Assembly: GCF_902459735.1 (NCBI RefSeq)
Contig: NZ_CABPRV010000002.1
Span: forward strand, 620,001-684,000
From: Pandoraea capi
GTDB taxonomy: Bacteria; Pseudomonadota; Gammaproteobacteria; Burkholderiales; Burkholderiaceae
Direction: 5' to 3'
DNA: 64,000 nt
Shown piece by piece: positions 25,830 through 34,803 of the stretch (positions are counted from its first letter, which is position 1; every line of letters starts with the position of its first letter). Both the position numbers and the translations under genes were made by a program. The notes under the pieces were generated by a model. That model did not search any database and was not told where the DNA came from. It saw nothing but the letters and a program-made list of their open reading frames with translations.

Positions 25830-28235
25830 TCAGTTGACGGAGAGCGGCTGCGCCGGCGCGGCGGTGACCGCAGCCACCGTGGCGGCGGCTTCGGCCGACT
25901 CGACGACGGCGTCGATATCCGTGTCGACGTTGCGCTGCTGCGCCTGATAAAGCTTGTAGTAAGCGCCTTCGCGCGCGATCAGTTCGTCGTGATTGCCCAC
26001 CTCGACGATCTTGCCGCGATCGAGCACCACGAGGCGATCGGCCTTGCGCAGCGTCGAGAGACGGTGCGCAATGGCAATCGTCGTGCGGCCCTTGACGAGG
26101 TTGTCCAGCGCCTTCTGAATTTCCTTCTCCGTGGCCGTATCCACCGACGACGTCGCTTCGTCCAGAATCAGAATTCTCGGATCGATCAGCAACGCGCGGG
26201 CAATCGAAATACGCTGACGCTCGCCACCGGAGAGCGCCTGACCCCGTTCGCCGACAAGCGAATCGTAGCCATGCGGCAGACGCAGGATGAACTCGTGCGC
26301 GTGTGCGGCACGCGCGGCCGCCACGATCTCGGCGCGCGTGGCTTCAGGTTTGCCGTAGGCGATGTTGTCCGCAATCGTGCCGAAGAACAGGAACGGCTCC
26401 TGCAACACCAGACCGACGTTGCGACGGAAGTCCGAGACCGGCAGCGCGCGAATATCCACACCGTCGATCTGGATCGAGCCTTCGGCCACATCGTAGAAGC
26501 GGCAGATCAGGTTCACCAGCGTGCTCTTGCCCGAGCCGCTGTGCCCGACCAGACCGATCATCTCGCCCGGCGCGATGCGCAGATCCATCCCCCGGATCAC
26601 CGCGCGATTGCCGTAACGGAAGCCGATGTCGCGCAGGTCGATGGCGCCCTTCACTTCCTTCAGATGCACCGGATTGACCGGCTCCGGCACGTTCGAGACG
26701 TGATCGAGAATATCGAAGATGCGCTTGGCGCCGGCGGCAGCCTTCTGGGTGACCGAGACGATGCGGCTCATCGAATCGAGACGCGTATAGAAGCGGCTGA
26801 TGTAGGTCAGGAACGCGGCGAGCACACCCACCGTGATCTCATGCTTCGAGACCTGCCAGATACCGAAGATCCAGACGACCAGCAACCCGACTTCCGTCAG
26901 GAACGTGACCGTCGGCGAGAACAGCGACCAGACCTTGTTCACCCGGTCGTTGACGACGAGGTTATGACGGTTCGCTTCCTTGAAGCGCGCCACCTCGCGG
27001 TTTTCCTGCGCAAACGCCTTGACCACGCGAATGCCCGGAATCGTATCGGCCAGCACGTTCGTGATTTCCGACCAGATACGGTCGACCTTCTCGAAGCCAT
27101 GGCGCAACCGGTCACGCACCAGATGGATCAGCCAGGCGATGAACGGCAGCGGCACCAGTGTCACGACCGCCAGCCACGGGTTGATCGACACGAGAATGAT
27201 CGCCGTCATCACGATCATCAGCACGTCGGTCGCGAAGTCCAGCAAGTGCAACGACAGGAAGACGCAGATGCGGTCGCTCTCCGACCCGATGCGCGCCATC
27301 AGATCCCCGGTCCGCTTGCCGCCGAAGTACTCCAGCGAGAGGCGCAGCAGGTGCGAATACGTGGCCGTGCGCAGATCGGCGCCGATCCGCTCAGACACCT
27401 TGGCGAGCAAGTACGTACGCGCCCAGCCAAGCACCCAGGCGACCAGTCCGGCACCCAGCAACCCCGACAGATACATTCCCACCAGGTGGTAATCGATCGG
27501 TTTGCCGTTCTGAAACGGGATCAGCACGTTGTCCATGAGCGGCATCGTCAGATACGGCGGGATCAGCGTGGCGCCCGTGGCGCAAAGCGTGAGCAGGAAA
27601 CCGGACAATAACTGGAAGCGATACGGACGGGCGAAGCGCCACAATCTGAGCAATGCCCATGTCGACGGCGGGGCTTCTGTTTCCGGATTGCATTGCGGGC
27701 ACTCTTCAGCCCCCGGGGGCAGTTCCGCCTGACAAATGGGGCAAACGCCCACCTCCTCCGGCTCGTGGCTCGCGGCGTGACCGGCGACCCGCGCGTCGCG
27801 CTGGCGCACGATCGTATCCATCAACGTGAGCGCCGCCGGATTGTGACCCAGCGTATAGCGCCAGTTCGCGAGCTTCCTGCTTGCGTCGCACAGCTCAAGC
27901 GAGCCCACGCCCGCATGGTCCGTATGCGTCAGCGTCAGATCCGCACGGTACGGCCACGCCTGCCAGACGCCCGACGGCGTGTCGCGACGCGCCTCGCGCG
28001 CGAGTACACGGCGGTCGGTGGCAACGACCACGCCCTGGGCGAAGTGCAATTGCGCGTCCAGATCGACGGTAAGCCACGCGAGCACGGTCTCGCCATCGGC
28101 CAGTTGGGCGGAAAGATCGAGGTACCAGGGTTCAGCGGCGGCATTGCGGGACGGCGTGACTGCCGAAGGCGCGGCGGCGGAAGGATCTGTCGATGTGGCG
28201 GCGGGTGACGCCGCTGAAGCGGAGGTGTCGGTCAT
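25830..28235 (-). CDS. ABC exporter with zinc ribbon, cyanophycin-locus type
   Basis: The 801-residue half-transporter has an unusual N-terminal soluble region (1-190). It contains a PH-like strand pattern (VVATDRRVLAREARRD) and a four-cysteine zinc ribbon (Cys165, Cys168, Cys179, Cys182). An exporter membrane domain (about 205-500) follows, then a nucleotide-binding domain with Walker A GHSGSGKST, signature LSGGERQRIS and Walker B ILILDEAT. Dimerisation is expected. It is divergent from the two cyanophycin synthetase genes and upstream of the DUF1854 gene. The cargo is unknown; an intracellular polymer has no obvious need of an exporter. Confidence 0.88.
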   Translation of the reverse strand: MTDTSASAASPAATSTDPSAAAPSAVTPSRNAAAEPWYLDLSAQLADGETVLAWLTVDLDAQLHFAQGVVVATDRRVLAREARRDTPSGVWQAWPYRADLTLTHTDHAGVGSLELCDASRKLANWRYTLGHNPAALTLMDTIVRQRDARVAGHAASHEPEEVGVCPICQAELPPGAEECPQCNPETEAPPSTWALLRLWRFARPYRFQLLSGFLLTLCATGATLIPPYLTMPLMDNVLIPFQNGKPIDYHLVGMYLSGLLGAGLVAWVLGWARTYLLAKVSERIGADLRTATYSHLLRLSLEYFGGKRTGDLMARIGSESDRICVFLSLHLLDFATDVLMIVMTAIILVSINPWLAVVTLVPLPFIAWLIHLVRDRLRHGFEKVDRIWSEITNVLADTIPGIRVVKAFAQENREVARFKEANRHNLVVNDRVNKVWSLFSPTVTFLTEVGLLVVWIFGIWQVSKHEITVGVLAAFLTYISRFYTRLDSMSRIVSVTQKAAAGAKRIFDILDHVSNVPEPVNPVHLKEVKGAIDLRDIGFRYGNRAVIRGMDLRIAPGEMIGLVGHSGSGKSTLVNLICRFYDVAEGSIQIDGVDIRALPVSDFRRNVGLVLQEPFLFFGTIADNIAYGKPEATRAEIVAAARAAHAHEFILRLPHGYDSLVGERGQALSGGERQRISIARALLIDPRILILDEATSSVDTATEKEIQKALDNLVKGRTTIAIAHRLSTLRKADRLVVLDRGKIVEVGNHDELIAREGAYYKLYQAQQRNVDTDIDAVVESAEAAATVAAVTAAPAQPLSVN

Positions 28236-28532
28236 TGATGCGGCAGACGTGTCCTCAAGGGGCGGACATCGAGCAATCGGAGAAAAATCGACGCGGACTT
28301 TCCCTGTCAGGTCCGCAAAATTGCCGCAAGTATAACCACAGCGACGCTTTTTGCGGCACAGAGTTCCCGCATGACACGGTGCAACATCGAAATATTGTTG
28401 CGACTGTCAACCGTTTACGGATTTTTTGCGTTAAGCCTCCAGTTAACTGTAAAAGCGCGACCGGCTGTGCCGCCTGAAACCGGCCTCGCCGGCTTTCCCG
28501 TACCAGCCCTGACGCGTGAATAAAAGCCTTAG

Positions 28533-31166
28533 ATGAAAAAGAAAGACATTGAGATTTTCGATGTCCTGTCGCTGCGCGGACCGAATATGTGGACATATCG
28601 GCCGGTGCTTGAGGCATGGGTCGATATCGGCGAACTGGAAGAGTTCCCGTCCAACAAGATCCCGGGATTCCCCGAGCGGCTGTCCGAGTGGCTGCCGACC
28701 CTTATTGAGCATCGTTGCAGCATCGGCGAGCGCGGCGGTTTCCTCCAGCGCCTGCGCGAAGGTACGTGGCCCGGCCACATTCTCGAGCACGTCACGCTTG
28801 AGCTCCAGAATCTCGCCGGCATGCCCGGCGGCTTTGGCAAGGCGCGCGAAACCCCGATCTCGGGCGTCTACAAGGTGATCGTGCGCGCCTGGCATGAAGA
28901 CGTGACCCGCGCGGCGCTGTTCGCCGCCCGCGATCTGGTCATGGCCGCCATCGAAGACCGCCCTTACGACGTCGAGGCCGCCGTGGAAGACCTTCGCGGC
29001 CTGGTCGACAAACACTGTCTCGGCCCGAGCACGGCGTGCATCGTCGACGCTGCCGACGACCGTGACATCCCGCATCTGCGTCTGTCCGACGGCAATCTGG
29101 TGCAACTGGGCTACGGCGCTGCCGCCCGCCGCATCTGGACCGCCGAGACCGACCGCACGCCCGCCATCGCCGAGAGCATTTCGCGCGACAAGGATCTGAC
29201 CAAGCAACTGCTCGAATCGTGCGGTGTGCCCGTGCCGGAAGGCCGTCTGGTCGATAGCGCCGAAGACGCCTGGGACGCCGCGCAAGACATCGGCCTGCCC
29301 GTGGTCGTCAAGCCGTACGACGGCAACCATGGCCGTGGCGTGTTCATCAATCTCACCACGCGAGACGAAGTCATCACGGCGTTCGGCGTGGCGCTCGAAG
29401 AAGGCAACGGCGTGATCGTCGAGCGCTTCGTGCCGGGTCTGGAGCACCGTCTGCTGGTCGTGGGCGGGCGTGTCGTGGCCGCCGCGATGGGCGAAATGGC
29501 CTCCGTCGTGGGCGACGGGCAACACACCGTCTCCGAACTCATCGAGCTGCAAATCAATAACGATCCGCGTCGCGGCAGTGCGGAAGACCAGCCGCTCAAC
29601 CGCGTGCGCATCGACTCGTCGGCCCGTCTGGAACTGAAGCGTCAGGGCTTCGACGCCGATTCCGTGCCGCCCGAAGGCAAGAACGTGCTGATCCAGCGCA
29701 ACGGCAACGTCGCTTTCGACGTGACCGATCGCGTGCACCCGAGCGTCGCCGCGCATGCGTCGCTGGCCGCGCGCATCGTCGGTCTGGACATCGCCGGCGT
29801 CGATCTGGTGGCCGAAGACATTTCCCGTCCGCTCGCCGAACAACGCGGCGCCATCGTCGAAGTCAACGCCGGTCCGGGCCTGCTGATGCACCTGAAGCCG
29901 GCCGATGGCGCCCCCCGTCCGGTCGGCCGCGCCATCGTCGATCACCTGTTCCCCGACGGCGACGCCGGTCGTATTCCGGTCGTCGGCATCACCGGCACGA
30001 ACGGCAAGACCGTGACGGCCCGCCTGCTCACGCACCTGCTGCAACTGGCGGGCGAGCATACCGGCCTGGCTTGCAGCGACGGTCTGTTCCTCGACAAGCG
30101 TCTGGTGCAAGGCGGCGACCGCGCCAACTGGGACGCCGCGAACCGTGTCCTGATGAACGCCGGCGTGACCGCTGCCGTCTTCGAGAACGACAACACCGCT
30201 ATTCTGTCCGAAGGACTCGCCTACGACCGCTGCCAGGTCGGCATCGTGACGAACATCGATCGTCCGGACCATCTGGGTCAGTATTTCGTCGAAGACGTCG
30301 ACCGCATGTTCAGCGTGATGCGTACGCAAGTGGATGTCGTGCTGCCCGACGGCGTGGCCGTGTTGAACGCCCGTGATCCGCTGGTCGTGGAAATGGCCGA
30401 GCTGTGCGACGGCGACGTGATCTTCTTCGGCCTGGACGAGCAACTGCCGGCCATCGTGGCGCATCGCGCCGAAGGCAAGCGCGCGGTGTTCGTGCGCAAC
30501 GGGCAGGTCATCCTCGCGACCGGCTCGGAAGAAAGCGACATCGGCGCGACCGCCAACATGCCCCTGACCTATGCCGGCCGTGTCGGCTTCCAGGTCGAGA
30601 ACGTGCTGGCCGCCGTGGCCGCCGCCTGGTCGATGGGCGTGGCGCTGGACGTTCTGCGCACCGGCGTGACGACGTTCGACGTCGGTCAGGTCGATGCCCC
30701 GGGTCGCTTCACCCTGTTCGAGAAGCAAGGCGCCACGGTCATCGTCGACGACGCCCACAACGCGCCGGCCCTGAACGCACTGGCGGCCGCCCTCGCTACC
30801 CTGCCCGCCGAGCGCCGCACGGTGGTGTACGGCCCCGGCGCCGACCGCATGGACGAAGACCTTCAGGCCGAAGGCAAGCTGCTCGGACAAACGTTCGACA
30901 GCGTGGTGCTGTGCGACGACCTGAGCATTGCGCGCAAGCGTGAGTCGGCCGAGTCGCGCGCCCAGTTGCGTGCGGGCATCGACACCGCTGGCCGCAAGGT
31001 TCAGGTGACGGATGCCGGCGAGCGCCGCGCTGCCGCCGAAACCGCATTGGCCCAGCTCGCCAGCGGCGACCTGCTCGTATTGCAGGCCGACGAAGGCGGC
31101 CCCGCCGCGATGCTCGATCTCGTGCATCTGTGGATGGGGCAGCCGATGCGGGCGCTGGCCGCCTGA
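28533..31166 (+). CDS. cphA: Cyanophycin synthetase, first copy (CphA'-like)
   Basis: Cyanophycin synthetase makes multi-L-arginyl-poly-L-aspartate with ATP and no ribosome. The 877-residue product has the N-terminal CphA domain (LSLRGPNMWTYRPVLEAWV), an ATP-grasp domain (VVVKPYDGNHGRGVFINL; EVNAGPGLLMHL) that adds aspartate, and a Mur-ligase-like domain with P-loop GITGTNGKTVTARLL that adds arginine. All catalytic blocks look intact. No clear Shine-Dalgarno precedes the ATG. The second copy follows after 162 bases, as in Cupriavidus cphA'-cphA. Confidence 0.92.
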   Translation: MKKKDIEIFDVLSLRGPNMWTYRPVLEAWVDIGELEEFPSNKIPGFPERLSEWLPTLIEHRCSIGERGGFLQRLREGTWPGHILEHVTLELQNLAGMPGGFGKARETPISGVYKVIVRAWHEDVTRAALFAARDLVMAAIEDRPYDVEAAVEDLRGLVDKHCLGPSTACIVDAADDRDIPHLRLSDGNLVQLGYGAAARRIWTAETDRTPAIAESISRDKDLTKQLLESCGVPVPEGRLVDSAEDAWDAAQDIGLPVVVKPYDGNHGRGVFINLTTRDEVITAFGVALEEGNGVIVERFVPGLEHRLLVVGGRVVAAAMGEMASVVGDGQHTVSELIELQINNDPRRGSAEDQPLNRVRIDSSARLELKRQGFDADSVPPEGKNVLIQRNGNVAFDVTDRVHPSVAAHASLAARIVGLDIAGVDLVAEDISRPLAEQRGAIVEVNAGPGLLMHLKPADGAPRPVGRAIVDHLFPDGDAGRIPVVGITGTNGKTVTARLLTHLLQLAGEHTGLACSDGLFLDKRLVQGGDRANWDAANRVLMNAGVTAAVFENDNTAILSEGLAYDRCQVGIVTNIDRPDHLGQYFVEDVDRMFSVMRTQVDVVLPDGVAVLNARDPLVVEMAELCDGDVIFFGLDEQLPAIVAHRAEGKRAVFVRNGQVILATGSEESDIGATANMPLTYAGRVGFQVENVLAAVAAAWSMGVALDVLRTGVTTFDVGQVDAPGRFTLFEKQGATVIVDDAHNAPALNALAAALATLPAERRTVVYGPGADRMDEDLQAEGKLLGQTFDSVVLCDDLSIARKRESAESRAQLRAGIDTAGRKVQVTDAGERRAAAETALAQLASGDLLVLQADEGGPAAMLDLVHLWMGQPMRALAA

Positions 31167-31328
31167 GCACGCCGGACGCGTCGAATGCATGATGAGCGGC
31201 GGCCGACAGGATTTCCTGCTGCCGCCGTCTCTATATAGATAGCCACCGAATATCCAAGCCACAGCCGTTTTTCTCGCCAACCATTTGCCATATAGGGACG
31301 CGAAGTGGACAGACAGGGATTGCAATTT

Positions 31329-33908
31329 ATGGAAGTCTCCCGTATCCGCGCGCTGCGCGGTCCGAACCTCTGGAGCCGTCACACCGCCATCGAGGCCATC
31401 GTGACGTGCACCGATCTGGAATACTCGATCGGCAATCTGGCCGGTTTCGAAGCCCGTCTGCGCGCCCGCTTCCCCGAGCTGCCCGCGCTCACGCCCGACG
31501 CCGAGGAGCGTCCGGTGTCGCTGGCCGACGCGCTCGCCACCACGGCGCTGCACCTGCAAGCCGCCGCCGGCTGCCCGGTGACCTTCAGCCATACCACGCA
31601 GACCATCGAGCCGGGCACCTTTCAGGTCGTCGTGCAATACAGCGAAGAGCCCGTCGGGCGTCTCGCCTTCGATCTGGCGCAACAACTGATCCATGCCGCG
31701 CTCGAAGACGGCCCGTTCGATCTGGCCGATGCCCTCTATCGCTTGCGCGATCTGGATGAAGACGTCCGTCTCGGCCCGTCGACCGGCTCGATCGTGTACG
31801 CCGCCGTCGCTCGCGGCATTCCGTACCGTCGCCTGACCGAAGGCTCGATGGTGCAGTTCGGCTGGGGCAGCAAGCAGCGCCGCATTCAGGCAGCCGAGAC
31901 CGACCGTACCTCGGCCGTGGCCGAATCGATCGCGCAGGACAAGGACCTGACCAAGACGCTGCTGCACGCCGCCGGGGTGCCGGTGCCGCTCGGCGGCACC
32001 GTGCGCGATATCGAACACGCGTGGAAGCTGGTGCAGGAGATCGACGCACCGGTCGTGGTCAAGCCGCGCGACGGCAATCAGGGCAAGGGTGTCGCCGTGC
32101 GTCTGCGCACGCGCGAAGAAATCGAGAAAGCCTTCGAAGCTGCGCAGGACATCAGCCGCGACGTCATCATCGAGCGTTACATTCCGGGCCACGACTTCCG
32201 TCTGCTGGTCATCGGCAACAAGCTGGTCGCCGCCGCGCGCCGCGATCCGCCGCAGGTCACTGGCGACGGCGTGCATACCGTGCGTCAACTGGTCGACGCC
32301 GTGAACGCCGACCCACGTCGCGGTGAAGGCCATGCCACGTCGCTGACCAAGATTCGTTTCGACGACATCGCGCTTGCCACGCTGGCCAAACAGGGCCTGA
32401 ATGCCGACTCGGTACCGGACGCCGGGGCACGCATCGTGCTTCGCAACAACGCCAACCTGTCGACTGGCGGCACGGCAACCGACGTCACCGACGACGTCCA
32501 TCCGGAAATTGCTGCACGCGCCGTCGCGGCCGCGCAGCAGGTCGGGCTCGATATCGCCGGTGTCGACGCCGTGTGCGAAACGGTCATCAAGCCGTTCGAA
32601 GATCAGGCCGGCGGCATTGTGGAAGTCAATGCCGCGCCGGGCCTTCGCATGCACCTTCAGCCGTCGTACGGCAAGGGGCGCGCGGTAGGCGAAGCGATCG
32701 TCTCGACCATGTTCGAAGACGGTGACGACGGCCGTATTCCGCTCGTGGCCGTCTCGGGCACGAACGGCAAGACGACGACCGTTCGCCTGATCGCTCACCT
32801 CATCGCCCAGCAAGGGTTGCGTGTCGGTATGACCGGCACGGATGGTATCTACATCAGCGGTCAGCGCATCGACACGGGCGATTGCAGCGGCCCGCGTAGC
32901 GCGCGCAACGTGCTGATGCACCCCGACGTCGACGCGGCCGTGTTCGAAACCGCCCGCGGCGGTCTGCTGCGCGAGGGCCTCGCCTACGACCGTTGCGACG
33001 TCGCCGTGGTGACCAACATCGGCATGGGCGACCACCTTGGGCTGTCTTACATCAATACGGTGGAAGATCTGGCGGTGCTCAAGAGCGTGATCGTGCGCAA
33101 CGTGGCGCCGCGCGGCATGGCGGTGCTCAATGCGGCCGATCCGATGGTCGCGCGCATGGCAGACGCCTGCCCGGGCGACGTCACCTACTTCGCCGTGGAC
33201 GCCGCGCATCCGGTGCTCGCCACGCATCGCGCCAAGGGCAAGCGTGTGGTCTATGTCGACGGCGCTCACATCGTGACGTCGCACGGCAGCGAAGAAACAC
33301 GTTACGCGCTCGCCGCCATTCCGCTCACGCGCAACGGCACCATCGGCTTCCAGGTCGAGAACGCCATGGCCGCCATCGGCGCGGCCTGGGCGTTGAAGAT
33401 CGATCCGGTGACGATCCGTGCCGGACTGGTGACCTTCGTGAACGATGCAGGCACTGCGCCGGGGCGCTTCAACGTCTTCGATTACAAGGGCGCGACGCTG
33501 ATTGCCGATTACGGTCACAACCCGGATGCCATCGCCGCGCTCACGCAGGCGGTGGAGACGATGCCTGCCCGCCGCCGTTCGGTGGTGATTTCGGGCGCGG
33601 GCGATCGTCGCGACGAAGATATCCGTCGTCAGACAGAGATCCTCGGCGACGCCTTCGACGACGTGCTGCTCTATCAGGACCAGTGCCAGCGCGGACGCGA
33701 AGACGGCGAGGTGATCCGCTTGCTGCAAGAAGGTCTGGTGAGCGCGCGTCGCACGAGCCACGTCGACGAGATCAATGGCGAGTTCGTCGCCATCGATACC
33801 GCACTGGCCCGCCTGCAACCGGGCGATCTGTGCCTGATCCTCATCGACCAGGTCGACGAAGCGCTGGCGCACATCGCACAGCGAGTTGCCGAGGCCAGCG
33901 CCCGCTGA
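31329..33908 (+). CDS. cphA: Cyanophycin synthetase, second copy (CphA)
   Basis: The 859-residue product begins MEVSRIRALRGPNLWSRHTAIEA, the standard CphA start, and has an intact ATP-grasp region (VVVKPRDGNQGKGVAVRL; EVNAAPGLRMHL) and Mur-ligase-like domain with P-loop VSGTNGKTTTVRL. A GTG at 31305, eight codons earlier, with AGGGA upstream is an alternative start. It is collinear with the first copy over its whole length but clearly diverged. In organisms with both, the two proteins may form mixed complexes or differ in primer use. No cyanophycinase gene is seen in this window. Confidence 0.95.
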   Translation: MEVSRIRALRGPNLWSRHTAIEAIVTCTDLEYSIGNLAGFEARLRARFPELPALTPDAEERPVSLADALATTALHLQAAAGCPVTFSHTTQTIEPGTFQVVVQYSEEPVGRLAFDLAQQLIHAALEDGPFDLADALYRLRDLDEDVRLGPSTGSIVYAAVARGIPYRRLTEGSMVQFGWGSKQRRIQAAETDRTSAVAESIAQDKDLTKTLLHAAGVPVPLGGTVRDIEHAWKLVQEIDAPVVVKPRDGNQGKGVAVRLRTREEIEKAFEAAQDISRDVIIERYIPGHDFRLLVIGNKLVAAARRDPPQVTGDGVHTVRQLVDAVNADPRRGEGHATSLTKIRFDDIALATLAKQGLNADSVPDAGARIVLRNNANLSTGGTATDVTDDVHPEIAARAVAAAQQVGLDIAGVDAVCETVIKPFEDQAGGIVEVNAAPGLRMHLQPSYGKGRAVGEAIVSTMFEDGDDGRIPLVAVSGTNGKTTTVRLIAHLIAQQGLRVGMTGTDGIYISGQRIDTGDCSGPRSARNVLMHPDVDAAVFETARGGLLREGLAYDRCDVAVVTNIGMGDHLGLSYINTVEDLAVLKSVIVRNVAPRGMAVLNAADPMVARMADACPGDVTYFAVDAAHPVLATHRAKGKRVVYVDGAHIVTSHGSEETRYALAAIPLTRNGTIGFQVENAMAAIGAAWALKIDPVTIRAGLVTFVNDAGTAPGRFNVFDYKGATLIADYGHNPDAIAALTQAVETMPARRRSVVISGAGDRRDEDIRRQTEILGDAFDDVLLYQDQCQRGREDGEVIRLLQEGLVSARRTSHVDEINGEFVAIDTALARLQPGDLCLILIDQVDEALAHIAQRVAEASAR

Positions 33909-34026
33909 GCCTGCTCTCCGGGAGCCTCACCGGTTCCCGGGGATTGTCGATGTGCATCCGTCTCCGGATGCGACAAAGGGTACCGCCTCAACGCTGCCCG
34001 CACGGTATATAGTCAGGCACCCAGAT

Positions 34027-34803
34027 TCAGGCCTCGCAGAACACGGTGCGCCGTCCATCGTGCCGCAGCGCCTCGAACACCGAAATCGCAAGCGCGTGAA
34101 GCGCATCGGCATCCAATGTCGACGGCATACGTCCATTGGTATCGATAAGCGCGCGTAGCAGGTGCGCGGTCGTCTCCGGATGATGCGTCGTCAACGCCGG
34201 GAGCATGTCGAGTACGGTGCGGCCGTCATCGTCGCCCACTGGACGAGCGAGCATCAGTTGCACCGCTTCGTCCTGCGTGAGATGCAGGCCACGCTCACCG
34301 ACGGCCTTGCCGATGAGCAGGCAGCGAAAGCCGCTGCCCGGGATGTCGGCAGCAATGCAGTGGTCTGCGCTCACGTGCAGGGATCGGTCGCCGGGCATCG
34401 ACCAGCGCTGCATCATGGCCGCGCGCGTATGTGGCGACAGTATCTTCAGCAGCCGCGCGGCATCGTCGGCGACCCGATGAATCGTCTGCTTGCGCACCAG
34501 ATGAGCAAAGCCGTTAGGGAACGTTGCGAGGTGGCTCCGCACCAGGACGCCCGCCGTATCGGTATCGTCCTGATTGGCACCGAACCATTGGGCAACCGTT
34601 TGCTTCCCCTGCGGCGTGACTATCGTCAATGTGAGCCGCCCCATGGCATGATCCAGCTCCGCCGCACCGGCGAAAACGACATTCGCCGCTTCCTCGACGA
34701 TTCGTATCGCCGGTCGCAGATCGTACAGATCGCTGTGTGGCGAGACGTCCACCGAAGACCTGACGTCAGGACACCCCATTGCCTCGGATACTGCTGTCAT
34801 CAT
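34027..34803 (-). CDS. unknown protein, short third paralog (N-terminal module only)
   Basis: The 258-residue product aligns with residues about 40-262 of the two longer neighbours. Shared features are AGAAELDHAMGRL (CSAG-x-ELDKAIGRV in the first paralog), LVRSHL near 87-92, RWSMP at 133-137, AADIPGSGFRC near 151-161, GLHLTQDEAVQLMLARP and TVLDMLPAL. It stops where the helical C-terminal part of the others begins, so it is a natural single-module version or a truncated duplicate. Its start lies inside the end of the upstream gene in another frame (38-base overlap), with AGGAG seven bases before ATGATG, so translation is coupled. No signal peptide or enzyme motif is seen. Confidence 0.8.
   Translation of the reverse strand: MMTAVSEAMGCPDVRSSVDVSPHSDLYDLRPAIRIVEEAANVVFAGAAELDHAMGRLTLTIVTPQGKQTVAQWFGANQDDTDTAGVLVRSHLATFPNGFAHLVRKQTIHRVADDAARLLKILSPHTRAAMMQRWSMPGDRSLHVSADHCIAADIPGSGFRCLLIGKAVGERGLHLTQDEAVQLMLARPVGDDDGRTVLDMLPALTTHHPETTAHLLRALIDTNGRMPSTLDADALHALAISVFEALRHDGRRTVFCEA

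Noticed and set aside
28443-33872. A 1809-codon open frame on the minus strand across both cyanophycin synthetase genes
   Set aside because: It is antisense to two intact, well-recognised genes and crosses their intergenic gap without a ribosome binding site. Its Arg/His/Asp-rich composition is what the opposite strand of high-GC coding sequence gives.
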